In this document: piece by piece, positions 1 to 5,287 of the stretch | Layout of the letters: every line of letters starts with the position of its first letter | How positions within the stretch are numbered: the first letter of the stretch is position 1 | Assembly (NCBI GenBank): GCA_044432885.1 | Contig: JAWXUG010000115.1 | Coordinates: forward strand, 1-5,287 | Length of the DNA stretch: 5,287 nucleotides | Direction: 5' to 3' | Source: CAYJNO01 sp044432885 | GTDB taxonomy: Bacteria > Bacillota_I > Bacilli_A > Erysipelotrichales > Erysipelotrichaceae | Position numbers and translations under genes: made by a program | The notes under the pieces: model-generated | Seen by the model: only the letters and a program-made list of their open reading frames with translations | Told to the model about the DNA's origin: nothing | Database searches by the model: none

Positions 1-15
1 GAATTAGTCTTCAAT

Positions 16-53
16 AAAAATGCAATGGTGTATATAGATCGTTGCATTTTTTT
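16..53 (+). terminator. Rho-independent terminator of an upstream gene
   Basis: The arm AAAAATGCAA (16-25) is the exact reverse complement of 42-51. The stem can extend inward to 29/38 with two G-U pairs, leaving an 8-nt loop. It ends in a T run (47-53), and the matching A run on the other side means it could also act on the minus strand. Only about 15 bases precede it, so the gene it serves lies outside the window. Confidence 0.7.
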
Positions 54-141
54 ATGCAAATTAGAACGTTAGTAAAATATAAAGCTAAAAGGACATTATT
101 TTAGTAAAATTAAAACAAATAAAAAAAACTCTTGCATGCTA

Positions 142-170
142 TTGATTTCACAAAATTTACATATTAAAAT
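142..170 (+). promoter_or_regulatory. Sigma-A promoter of the reductase lipoprotein gene
   Basis: A -35 box TTGATT (142-147) and a -10 box TAAAAT (165-170) are separated by the ideal 17 bp. Transcription would begin near 177, giving a leader of only about 23 nt. That leader carries the strong ribosome-binding site AAAGGGGGA (182-190) before the ATG at 200. Confidence 0.6.
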
Positions 171-199
171 GAAGATATCGTAAAGGGGGAATAAAAACG

Positions 200-2062
200 A
201 TGAAAAAATTATTAGTTGCCGTTATCACAGCGTTAATGCTAGTGAGTGGTTGTTCATCTACAAGTACATCAAGTGATTCTGCTTGTACTGCAGGTACTTA
301 TACTGGAACAGCTACAGGGTTCGGTGGAGAAGTTACAGCTGAAGTAACTGTTTCAGATTCAGCAATCACATCTGTTGTTTTAACAGGTGAAGGTGAAACA
401 GCAGGTATTGGAAGCACTGTTATTGACACTTTTGGTGAAAAATTTGTTGCAGCACAATCTGCTGAAGTTGATGCATTATCAGGTGCTACAGTTACAAGTA
501 ATGCTGTAATGGAAGCAGTTGCTGCTGCATTAGAAGGTAATTGTGATACTTCTAAATTAGTTGCTCTTGAAGGATCAACTGGTTCTGAAGAAATTACTGA
601 TTACTACGATGTGGATGTAGTTATTATTGGAGCAGGTGGAGCTGGTCTTACAGCTGCAATCGAAGCTTCTGATGCTGGTAAATCAGTGTTAATTGTAGAA
701 ATCGCTGCAATGACTGGTGGGAACTCAATCCGTGCAACAGGTGGTATGAATGCTGTTACTGATGCAAATGATCAAAATGAATTCGGTGAAGGTGCTGGGG
801 TTGAAGCAATGTTAGTATCTGCTGAAGCATATCCTGAATTAGCAGAATTAGCTGCTACAGTTGCACAACAATATGCAGACTATCAAGCTAATCCTGAAGG
901 ATATTTTGATTCAGTTGAATTATTCAAATTAGACACTTTAGTTGGTGGCTATAATAAAAATACTGAAGAATTAGTTGATGTATTAGTAAACAATGCTGGA
1001 GATGCAATTGACTGGTTAGCTACAAAAGGTGTTGAATTAACTCAAGTTGGAGCATTCGGTGGAGCAAGTGTTATGCGTATCCACAAACCAGTAGTTGACG
1101 GGAAAACAGTATCTGTTGGTGCTTACATGATTCCAATTATGGAAGAAGTTGCTACAACAAATGGTGTTGAAATTTTATTAGAAACAGAAGCAACAGAAAT
1201 CTTAATGACTGATGGTGCTGCTAGTGGAATTAAAGCTGTTAAAGACGGAACAGAAATTACTGTTGATGCTTCTGCTGTTGTAGTTGCTACTGGTGGTTTT
1301 GGAGCAAATAGTGATTTAGTTGTAAGTTACCGTCCAGATCTTGAAGGATTTGTTACAACAAATGCTGATACTATCCAAGGTGATGGTATTGTTATGGTTG
1401 AAGCTGTTGGTGGTGCTTTAACAGATATCGAATTAGTACAAATTCATCCAACAGTTGAACAAGAAACAGGTGCTTTAATTACTGAAGGATTAAGAGGAGA
1501 CGGAGCTATCATGGTTAATGCTGAAGGCTTACGTTTCTGTGATGAAACAGGAACTCGTGATGTAGTTTCTGCTGACATTATTGCTCAAACAGGAGGCTAT
1601 GCTTACTTAATTGTTGACCAAAAAATGGTTGATGCTTCTTCTGTAATTGCTGGTTATATTACAAGTGGTTACACTGTTGAAGGTGAAACAGTTGAAGAAT
1701 TAGCTGCTGCAATGGGTGTTGATGCTGATAACTTAGTAGCTACTATGGATGCATGGAATGCTGCAGTTGCTGCTGGTGAAGATACAGAATTTGGACGTAC
1801 TTCATTCGCTTCTGCTTTAGATACAGGAAGCTACTATGCTATTCAATGTGCTCCAGGTGTTCACCATACAATGGGTGGTGTTTCAATTACAACTGAAACA
1901 GAAGTATTAAGCACTGAAGGCGAAGTAATCCCAGGATTATACGCTGCAGGTGAAGTTACAGGTGGTATCCACGGTGACAACCGTCTAGGTGGAAACGCTG
2001 TTGCTGACTTCGTAGTATTCGGACGTATTGCAGGACAAAACGCTGCTGCTTACGTAGAATAA
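200..2062 (+). CDS. Flavinylated extracellular fumarate-reductase-like lipoprotein (FMN-bind + FAD_binding_2)
   Basis: A predicted surface reductase that would pass electrons from covalently bound FMN to FAD and on to fumarate or a similar unsaturated carboxylate. Residues 1-17 are a lipoprotein signal (KK, then a hydrophobic stretch) ending in lipobox VSGC with Cys18. Residues about 30-112 form an FMN-bind domain with the flavinylation motif DALSGAT (91-97); Thr97 is the expected site for ApbE-type attachment. Residues about 138-605 form the FAD domain, with GAGGAG at 144-149. His416, Thr428, Glu429, Arg432, Arg453, His555 and Arg595 match the spacing of Shewanella Fcc3 active-site residues 365, 377, 378, 381, 402, 504 and 544. 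There is no haem (CXXCH) domain, so FMN replaces cytochrome as the electron entry. The gene is monocistronic, with its own promoter and terminator. Family and architecture are confident; the substrate is inferred, since relatives reduce urocanate, methacrylate and other acceptors. No apbE or electron-donor gene is visible here. Confidence 0.93.
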   Translation: MKKLLVAVITALMLVSGCSSTSTSSDSACTAGTYTGTATGFGGEVTAEVTVSDSAITSVVLTGEGETAGIGSTVIDTFGEKFVAAQSAEVDALSGATVTSNAVMEAVAAALEGNCDTSKLVALEGSTGSEEITDYYDVDVVIIGAGGAGLTAAIEASDAGKSVLIVEIAAMTGGNSIRATGGMNAVTDANDQNEFGEGAGVEAMLVSAEAYPELAELAATVAQQYADYQANPEGYFDSVELFKLDTLVGGYNKNTEELVDVLVNNAGDAIDWLATKGVELTQVGAFGGASVMRIHKPVVDGKTVSVGAYMIPIMEEVATTNGVEILLETEATEILMTDGAASGIKAVKDGTEITVDASAVVVATGGFGANSDLVVSYRPDLEGFVTTNADTIQGDGIVMVEAVGGALTDIELVQIHPTVEQETGALITEGLRGDGAIMVNAEGLRFCDETGTRDVVSADIIAQTGGYAYLIVDQKMVDASSVIAGYITSGYTVEGETVEELAAAMGVDADNLVATMDAWNAAVAAGEDTEFGRTSFASALDTGSYYAIQCAPGVHHTMGGVSITTETEVLSTEGEVIPGLYAAGEVTGGIHGDNRLGGNAVADFVVFGRIAGQNAAAYVE

Positions 2063-2075
2063 TATTTAACCAATT

Positions 2076-2107
2076 AAGGCCACATGTCAATGTGGTCTTT
2101 TTTCTTT
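2076..2107 (+). terminator. Rho-independent terminator after the reductase gene
   Basis: A 10-bp stem pairs AAGGCCACAT (2076-2085) with ATGTGGTCTT (2090-2099), with one G-U pair, a GTCA tetraloop and a T-rich tail with one C interruption. It starts 13 bases after the stop codon and isolates the gene from purC. Confidence 0.88.
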
Positions 2108-2127
2108 ATAATCCATTCAAATCAAGA

Positions 2128-2155
2128 TTGAAACAATGATATTTTATGGTATGAT
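2128..2155 (+). promoter_or_regulatory. Extended -10 sigma-A promoter of purC
   Basis: TTGAAA (2128-2133) and TATGAT (2150-2155) are 16 bp apart, and a TG dinucleotide at 2147-2148 makes an extended -10. Transcription should begin near 2161-2162. This predicts a leader of about 105 nt before the purC start, much longer than the other leaders in this window. Confidence 0.65.
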
Positions 2156-2161
2156 TATAGG

Positions 2162-2239
2162 GTATTGAAAAAACAAAGAGTAGGATGCTTCTTATCGGGA
2201 AAAGGGTAACTTGCAATAAATTACTTATGTAGACGATAC
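2162..2239 (+). promoter_or_regulatory. Candidate structured 5' leader of purC, class unknown
   Basis: The first transcribed bases GTATTG (2162-2167) can pair with CGATAC (2234-2239), closing a region of 78 nt. Two hairpins can form inside: GTAGGA/TCTTAT (2180-2185/2190-2195) and GGGTAA/TTACTT (2204-2209/2221-2226), both using G-U pairs. The layout, a closing helix at the 5' end with two internal hairpins ahead of the ribosome-binding site, resembles a riboswitch. I do not recognise the conserved cores of the purine, PRPP, ZTP or tetrahydrofolate classes. No intrinsic terminator follows it, so any control would act on translation. The helices are modest and AU-rich and may be fortuitous. Confidence 0.3.
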
Positions 2240-2266
2240 ATTAAATTTATTTTAAGGAGAGAAAAA

Positions 2267-2968
2267 ATGACAATGTTGTATGAAGGTAAGGCAAAACAAG
2301 TCTTTACTACAGAAAATCCAGAACAAATTATCGTGCATTATAAAGATGATGCAACAGCTGGTAATGGTGCTAAAAAAGGAAGTATTTCGAATAAAGGAGT
2401 ACTTAATAACAAAATTAGTTCTTTAATTTTTAAACATTTAGAAACTAAAGGAGTTAAAACACATTTAGTTGAACAATTAAATGAACGCGATCAATTATGT
2501 CAAAAAGTAGAAATTATTCCACTTGAAGTAATCTGTCGTAACTATATTGCGGGGAGTGCTGCAATCCGTTATCAAATTGAAGAAGGAACACCACTTGAAA
2601 CACCTATCTATGAAATATGTTGGAAAGAAGATAAATTAAATGATGTCTTAATTGCTGACACTCATGCCATTTCCTTTGGTTTAGCTACACGTGAGGAATT
2701 GGATGTTATCTACTCAATGATTAAGATTATTAATCATGAGTTAATTGCCTTATTTAAAACAGTGGGCATTCAACTTGTGGATTTCAAAATTGAGTTTGGT
2801 AAAAATGCTGCTGGAGAAATCTTGTTAGCGGATGAAATTTCACCAGATACTTGTCGTTTCTGGGATATTGAAACAAAAGAAAAATTAGATAAAGATCGCT
2901 TTAGAAGAGATTTAGGTAAAATTGAAGAAGCTTATATAGAAGTATTAAAACGTTTAGAGAATAAATAA
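2267..2968 (+). CDS. purC: Phosphoribosylaminoimidazole-succinocarboxamide synthase (SAICAR synthetase)
   Basis: A cytoplasmic enzyme of de novo purine synthesis that joins CAIR and L-aspartate using ATP to give SAICAR. At 233 residues it has the usual bacterial length and appears complete. The N-terminal LYEGKAKQVF (4-13) and KDDATAGNG (26-34) are typical nucleotide-site segments. Both family signatures are intact: IIPLEVICRNYIAGS (83-97) and LVDFKIEFG (170-178). DEISPDTCRFWD (189-200) is the conserved C-terminal motif. The start at 2267 is preferred over the ATG at 2273 because AAGGAGA (2254-2260) lies 6 bases upstream. In many Firmicutes purC sits in a long pur operon; here it has a private promoter and terminator, and no other pur gene is within the window. 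Confidence 0.98.
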   Translation: MTMLYEGKAKQVFTTENPEQIIVHYKDDATAGNGAKKGSISNKGVLNNKISSLIFKHLETKGVKTHLVEQLNERDQLCQKVEIIPLEVICRNYIAGSAAIRYQIEEGTPLETPIYEICWKEDKLNDVLIADTHAISFGLATREELDVIYSMIKIINHELIALFKTVGIQLVDFKIEFGKNAAGEILLADEISPDTCRFWDIETKEKLDKDRFRRDLGKIEEAYIEVLKRLENK

Positions 2969-2971
2969 CAT

Positions 2972-3005
2972 AAAACCCATGAATCTATGTTCATGGGTTT
3001 TGATT
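2972..3005. terminator. Bidirectional terminator between purC and the DUF1836 gene
   Basis: A perfect 12-bp stem pairs AAAACCCATGAA (2972-2983) with TTCATGGGTTTT (2990-3001) around a 6-nt loop. T-rich tails follow on both strands. It starts 3 bases after the purC stop. It also overlaps the last codons and stop (2991-2993) of the convergent gene, so one arm is coding on the minus strand. Confidence 0.88.
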
Positions 3006-3530
3006 TTTGATAGGTATTGTTAAATTTGGACTGTGTAGGTTGTTTTGAGTATATAACTTACTTGCGACGCTCATAATTACATTTCGAATCATGAAGACTG
3101 CAAACTCTCCTTCATCATCACTTGGTGTATGAGATACTTCGTGATGCAAGCTTAAACTTTTAAAACAAGCTTCAAATTCATTACAGAAAAAATCATAAGC
3201 TCGCTCGTTATTGTAAGTGCTATATTGAAAATTGAGCAGTTGTTCGATTTCTTGCATACTGTATACTTGTTTAAGAATGCATACAACGATTAAATAAGCC
3301 ATATGTTTGCGGGAATAACGCTTATTAGTCGGTGGAGATATAATTCCTTGATTTACATAGTTATTAACCATTGTACTGGTAATAAAGCTTTTTTGTCCAT
3401 TGATTGCTAGAAATGGTAAACTTTCTTTAAGAAACTGTAAGGTTTGATCCATATATAAACTTAAAGAAGGAATTTCATTCCATCTAGGTATGTGGATATC
3501 AATAATTTCACTGTTTGTATAATATGTCAT
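2991..3530 (-). CDS. DUF1836 family protein, MerR-like helix-turn-helix
   Basis: A cytoplasmic protein of 179 residues whose N-terminal 100 residues match the DUF1836 pattern: IPRW (14-17), YMDQ (26-29), ITSTMVNNYV (50-59) and KRYSRKHMAYL (70-80), then LKQVYSMQEIEQLL (86-99). Residues 48-100 resemble a MerR-type winged helix, in which a residue stretch picks a helix-turn-helix and the following segment covers a wing. DNA binding is therefore likely, but the family function is not established. The C-terminal part (about 105-179) shows no domain I recognise and no effector-binding cysteine cluster or membrane segment. The start at 3530 is supported by AAGAGG (minus strand, 3541-3536) 5 bases upstream. 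The gene diverges from the bile salt hydrolase gene across a 121-bp region containing a palindrome, which suggests autoregulation and possible control of that neighbour. This regulatory role is inference. Confidence 0.87.
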   Translation of the reverse strand: MTYYTNSEIIDIHIPRWNEIPSLSLYMDQTLQFLKESLPFLAINGQKSFITSTMVNNYVNQGIISPPTNKRYSRKHMAYLIVVCILKQVYSMQEIEQLLNFQYSTYNNERAYDFFCNEFEACFKSLSLHHEVSHTPSDDEGEFAVFMIRNVIMSVASKLYTQNNLHSPNLTIPIKNQNP

Positions 3531-3550
3531 AATCGCCTCTTATTACATCC

Positions 3551-3580
3551 ATTATATAAAAATAGTTGAGCTTTAGTCAA
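3551..3580 (-). promoter_or_regulatory. Sigma-A promoter of the DUF1836 gene
   Basis: On the minus strand, TTGACT (3580-3575) and a perfect TATAAT (3556-3551) are 18 bp apart. The predicted start near 3544 leaves a leader of roughly 14 nt that still contains the ribosome-binding site. Confidence 0.72.
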
Positions 3581-3582
3581 TT

Positions 3583-3600
3583 AATATCACAAATGATATT
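3583..3600. promoter_or_regulatory. Candidate operator: 18-bp palindrome between divergent promoters
   Basis: AATATCA (3583-3589) and TGATATT (3594-3600) are perfect inverted 7-bp arms around CAAA. The palindrome sits 2 bp from each -35 box (3575-3580 on minus, 3603-3608 on plus), and the boxes lie symmetrically about its centre. A dimer bound here would contact both promoters at once. The obvious candidate ligand is the adjacent DUF1836 protein. The site is clear in the sequence; its function is inferred. Confidence 0.55.
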
Positions 3601-3602
3601 TG

Positions 3603-3630
3603 TTGTCATAAAAAAGTCAAATGTTATAAT
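3603..3630 (+). promoter_or_regulatory. Extended -10 sigma-A promoter of the bile salt hydrolase gene
   Basis: TTGTCA (3603-3608) and a perfect TATAAT (3625-3630) are 16 bp apart, with TG at 3622-3623 forming an extended -10. The start near 3637 gives a very short leader holding the ribosome-binding site AAAGAGGTGA (3638-3647). This is predicted to be a strong promoter. Confidence 0.75.
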
Positions 3631-3651
3631 GAATATGAAAGAGGTGAGCTT

Positions 3652-4644
3652 ATGTGCACAGCATTTACATTAGCAAGCAAAGACAATCAACATTTTTTTG
3701 GTAGAAATATGGATTTGGAATATGACTTTAATCAATCAGTAATGATGATACCAAGAAACTATAAATGGGAAAATGTGGTGGATCAATCAAAACATATGAC
3801 TTCCTATGCAATGATTGGGATGGGAACAATTTTATTTGATCATCCAATGATAGCAGAAGCAATGAATGAAAAAGGTTTAGCTGTAGCTGGGCTTAATTTT
3901 CCTCATTACTGTGGCTATGAACAAGAGGTGATTGAAGGTGATGTTAATATTGGACCATTTGATGTCGCTTTATGGATATTAAGTCATTTTGAATCTGTAA
4001 ATCAATTAAAAGAAACATTAGAAACTTTACATATTATTGATCGACCTTTCAATCAGCATGTACCCAATGCTACACTGCATTGGATCGTTAGCGATAAAGA
4101 GAATCAATCCATTGTTATTGAATGTGTGGAGGGCAAAATGAATGTCCATGATAATCCGCTTGGACTATTAGGGAATTCGCCAACCTTTGATTGGCATATG
4201 ACCCATTTAAATCAATATACCATGCTTAATGTGCAACATCAAAAACCAGTCCAGTGGCTTAATCATACGCTAACTCCTGATGGACAAGGTACAGGATTGA
4301 TTGGCTTGCCAGGGGATGTGTATCCTGCTTCAAGGTTTGTAAGGGCTGCATTTTTAAAAACTCATAGTCAACATATTGAAAACGCCCCGCAAACAATCGC
4401 TCAAGTATTTCATATTTTGGGTAACCTAGCGATGGTTGCAGGAAGTGTCATAACGGAAGATGATAAACAGGATCTTACTCGTTATTCATCGTGTATGTGG
4501 CTTGAAACAGGAGTATATTACTATTGGACTTACGAGACAATTGGCGTTCATGCGATTGCTTTACACAATCAAGATTTAGAAGCACATGAGATTAAATTAT
4601 TCGAGTATCCTAAAGGGTTGAAAATCTATCATCAAAATCAATAA
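3652..4644 (+). CDS. bsh: Bile salt hydrolase (choloylglycine hydrolase, Ntn-hydrolase family)
   Basis: A cytoplasmic amidase that removes glycine or taurine from conjugated bile acids. Loss of the initiator Met would expose Cys2, the N-terminal nucleophile. Arg18, Asp21, Asn82, Asn175 and Arg228 fall exactly at the catalytic positions described for C. perfringens CBAH-1. The length of 330 residues is nearly the same. Asn82 in LNFPHY favours bile salts, since many penicillin V acylases have Tyr there. Further conserved stretches are NATLHW (139-144), NSPTFDWHM (175-183), GLPGD (218-222), SRFVRAAF (227-234) and the C-terminal SSCMWLETGVYYY (279-291). There is no signal peptide. The start at 3652 is fixed by the need for Cys2 and by GAGGTGA at 3641-3647. 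It forms its own transcript, from the divergent promoter region to the terminator at 4647. Substrate preference (tauro or glyco) cannot be read from the sequence. Confidence 0.96.
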   Translation: MCTAFTLASKDNQHFFGRNMDLEYDFNQSVMMIPRNYKWENVVDQSKHMTSYAMIGMGTILFDHPMIAEAMNEKGLAVAGLNFPHYCGYEQEVIEGDVNIGPFDVALWILSHFESVNQLKETLETLHIIDRPFNQHVPNATLHWIVSDKENQSIVIECVEGKMNVHDNPLGLLGNSPTFDWHMTHLNQYTMLNVQHQKPVQWLNHTLTPDGQGTGLIGLPGDVYPASRFVRAAFLKTHSQHIENAPQTIAQVFHILGNLAMVAGSVITEDDKQDLTRYSSCMWLETGVYYYWTYETIGVHAIALHNQDLEAHEIKLFEYPKGLKIYHQNQ

Positions 4645-4670
4645 AAAAAGCGAGACAGTGATCTCGCTTT
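4643..4670. terminator. Bidirectional terminator between convergent bsh and the split-barrel gene
   Basis: A 9-bp stem pairs AAAGCGAGA (4647-4655) with TCTCGCTTT (4662-4670) around a 6-nt loop. The seven-A run at 4643-4649 gives a strong T tract on the minus strand. On the plus strand the tail is only TTTCATATTTT. It therefore probably works best for the minus-strand gene, while still serving bsh. Confidence 0.85.
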
Positions 4671-4692
4671 CATATTTTAAGATTAGGTTTAA

Positions 4693-5287
4693 TTAACCAA
4701 TTGATAATACTTCGCTAACTTCTGCCTTTAAAGAAAGGTAACTTGCTTGAAAAGCTTCTTTATCTGCATCACTTAATGCGATGTATTCTGCTAAAGTTAA
4801 GCTTTGTGGATTTCCGTCTGCATCTTTTGCTCCTGCAACAACAGATAGGTCTTCATCTACGATTGTTTCAACACGAGCACCAGCATTACGTGTACCAACA
4901 CCCATTTTTAAGATACTTGTTGGATCATATTCATAGTAAGTGATTAATAAGTCACTTCCATTAACGATATTTGCGAATGTTTCAGTATAAGCCATCATTG
5001 TAGCTGAGGCATAAACTTTTTCAGCATTTTCACCCTCTCCATTGACGAAGCTTCCACCAAATATTGCTGCATTTGGTGTGCCATCTTCTGAAACGGTAAT
5101 GAAGTTTACTGTACCTAAAGAATTTTTATATTCAACGATTGCATAAGCACTTCCGTCATTAGGGAATAATTCACTTACATACTCTGCATTTTCAAGGACA
5201 GCTGCTTCTGCTAAAGTAGTTGCAGTAGCATCTTCTGTAGCTTCCCATTGATAAATCATATACATTTTTGATTTACGATTTACTAAA
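4693..5287 (-). CDS. FMN-binding split-barrel (pyridoxamine 5'-phosphate oxidase-like) protein, 5' end cut off
   Basis: The reading frame is open to the window edge: seven in-frame codons (L V N R K S K) precede the first ATG (5265-5263). No ribosome-binding site lies before that ATG, so it is probably internal and the N terminus is missing. Counting from that Met, residues 48-72 (EYKNSLGTVNFITVSEDGTP, then NAAIF) look like the paired strands of an FMN split barrel. LLITYYEYDPTS (105-116) and GTRNAGARVETIVDED (123-138) look like its later strands. The family reduces or binds small substrates through non-covalent FMN; no specific substrate can be named. The C-terminal part is acidic and alanine-rich. 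The first residues after the edge (NRKSKMYMIYQW, then TLAEAAVLENA) echo NAGARVETIVDED followed by TLAEYIALSDA. This hints that a second, upstream barrel exists. The family call is tentative; a hypothetical protein is the fallback. Confidence 0.55.
   Translation of the reverse strand, partial: LVNRKSKMYMIYQWEATEDATATTLAEAAVLENAEYVSELFPNDGSAYAIVEYKNSLGTVNFITVSEDGTPNAAIFGGSFVNGEGENAEKVYASATMMAYTETFANIVNGSDLLITYYEYDPTSILKMGVGTRNAGARVETIVDEDLSVVAGAKDADGNPQSLTLAEYIALSDADKEAFQASYLSLKAEVSEVLSIG

Noticed and set aside
2162..2266. Known riboswitch class (purine, PRPP, ZTP, THF, SAM-I) in the purC leader
   Set aside because: None of the conserved cores I know for these classes is present; short look-alikes such as GAGTAGG and CTTATC lack the rest of the motif.
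3575..3630. Classic MerR-type operator within a stretched -35/-10 spacer
   Set aside because: The spacers are a normal 16 and 18 bp and the palindrome lies between the two -35 boxes, not inside a 19-20 bp spacer, so the usual MerR twisting mechanism is not indicated.
3652..4644. Penicillin V acylase instead of bile salt hydrolase
   Set aside because: Position 82 is Asn rather than the Tyr common in penicillin V acylases, and the C-terminal half resembles clostridial BSH; a minor acylase activity cannot be excluded.
4743..4943. Plus-strand open frame of 66 codons
   Set aside because: It lies wholly inside and antisense to the better-supported minus-strand gene, has no convincing ribosome-binding site, and has a Leu/His-rich composition typical of a reverse-frame shadow.
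5263..5265. ATG as the true start of the last minus-strand gene
   Set aside because: No Shine-Dalgarno sequence precedes it and the frame stays open to the window edge, whereas every other gene here has a strong ribosome-binding site.

Overview
The window looks like chromosomal DNA from a low-GC, Gram-positive gut anaerobe, plausibly an Erysipelotrichia or Bacilli-like commensal. The grounds are AT-rich intergenic DNA, strong Shine-Dalgarno sites, consensus sigma-A promoters, a bile salt hydrolase of the Clostridium perfringens type, a DUF1836 protein and a secreted flavin-based fumarate-reductase-like lipoprotein. The taxon is inferred; nothing in the window fixes it.

Layout. An upstream terminator (16-53) and a sigma-A promoter (142-170) precede a lipoprotein with an N-terminal covalent-FMN domain and a C-terminal fumarate-reductase FAD domain (200-2062), which ends in its own terminator. 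Next is a stand-alone purC (2267-2968) with its own promoter and a leader of about 105 nt that may fold into a closed multi-helix structure. A bidirectional hairpin separates purC from a convergent DUF1836/MerR-like gene (2991-3530, minus). That gene diverges from a bile salt hydrolase gene (3652-4644, plus). The two back-to-back promoters are separated only by an 18-bp palindrome. A second shared terminator follows, then the 3' part of a minus-strand gene (4693 to the window edge). I read that gene tentatively as an FMN-binding split-barrel protein, perhaps with tandem domains.

How the genes relate. Each appears to be its own transcription unit; there is no multi-gene operon. Two relate to gut life: anaerobic respiration to an external acceptor (the flavinylated reductase) and bile-acid deconjugation (BSH). 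The palindrome between the DUF1836 and BSH promoters makes the DUF1836 protein a candidate local regulator of bsh. I see no RNA genes, mobile elements, CRISPR arrays or insertion sequences. No clearly new multi-gene system is evident. The best leads are the DUF1836-bsh control region and the structured purC leader.
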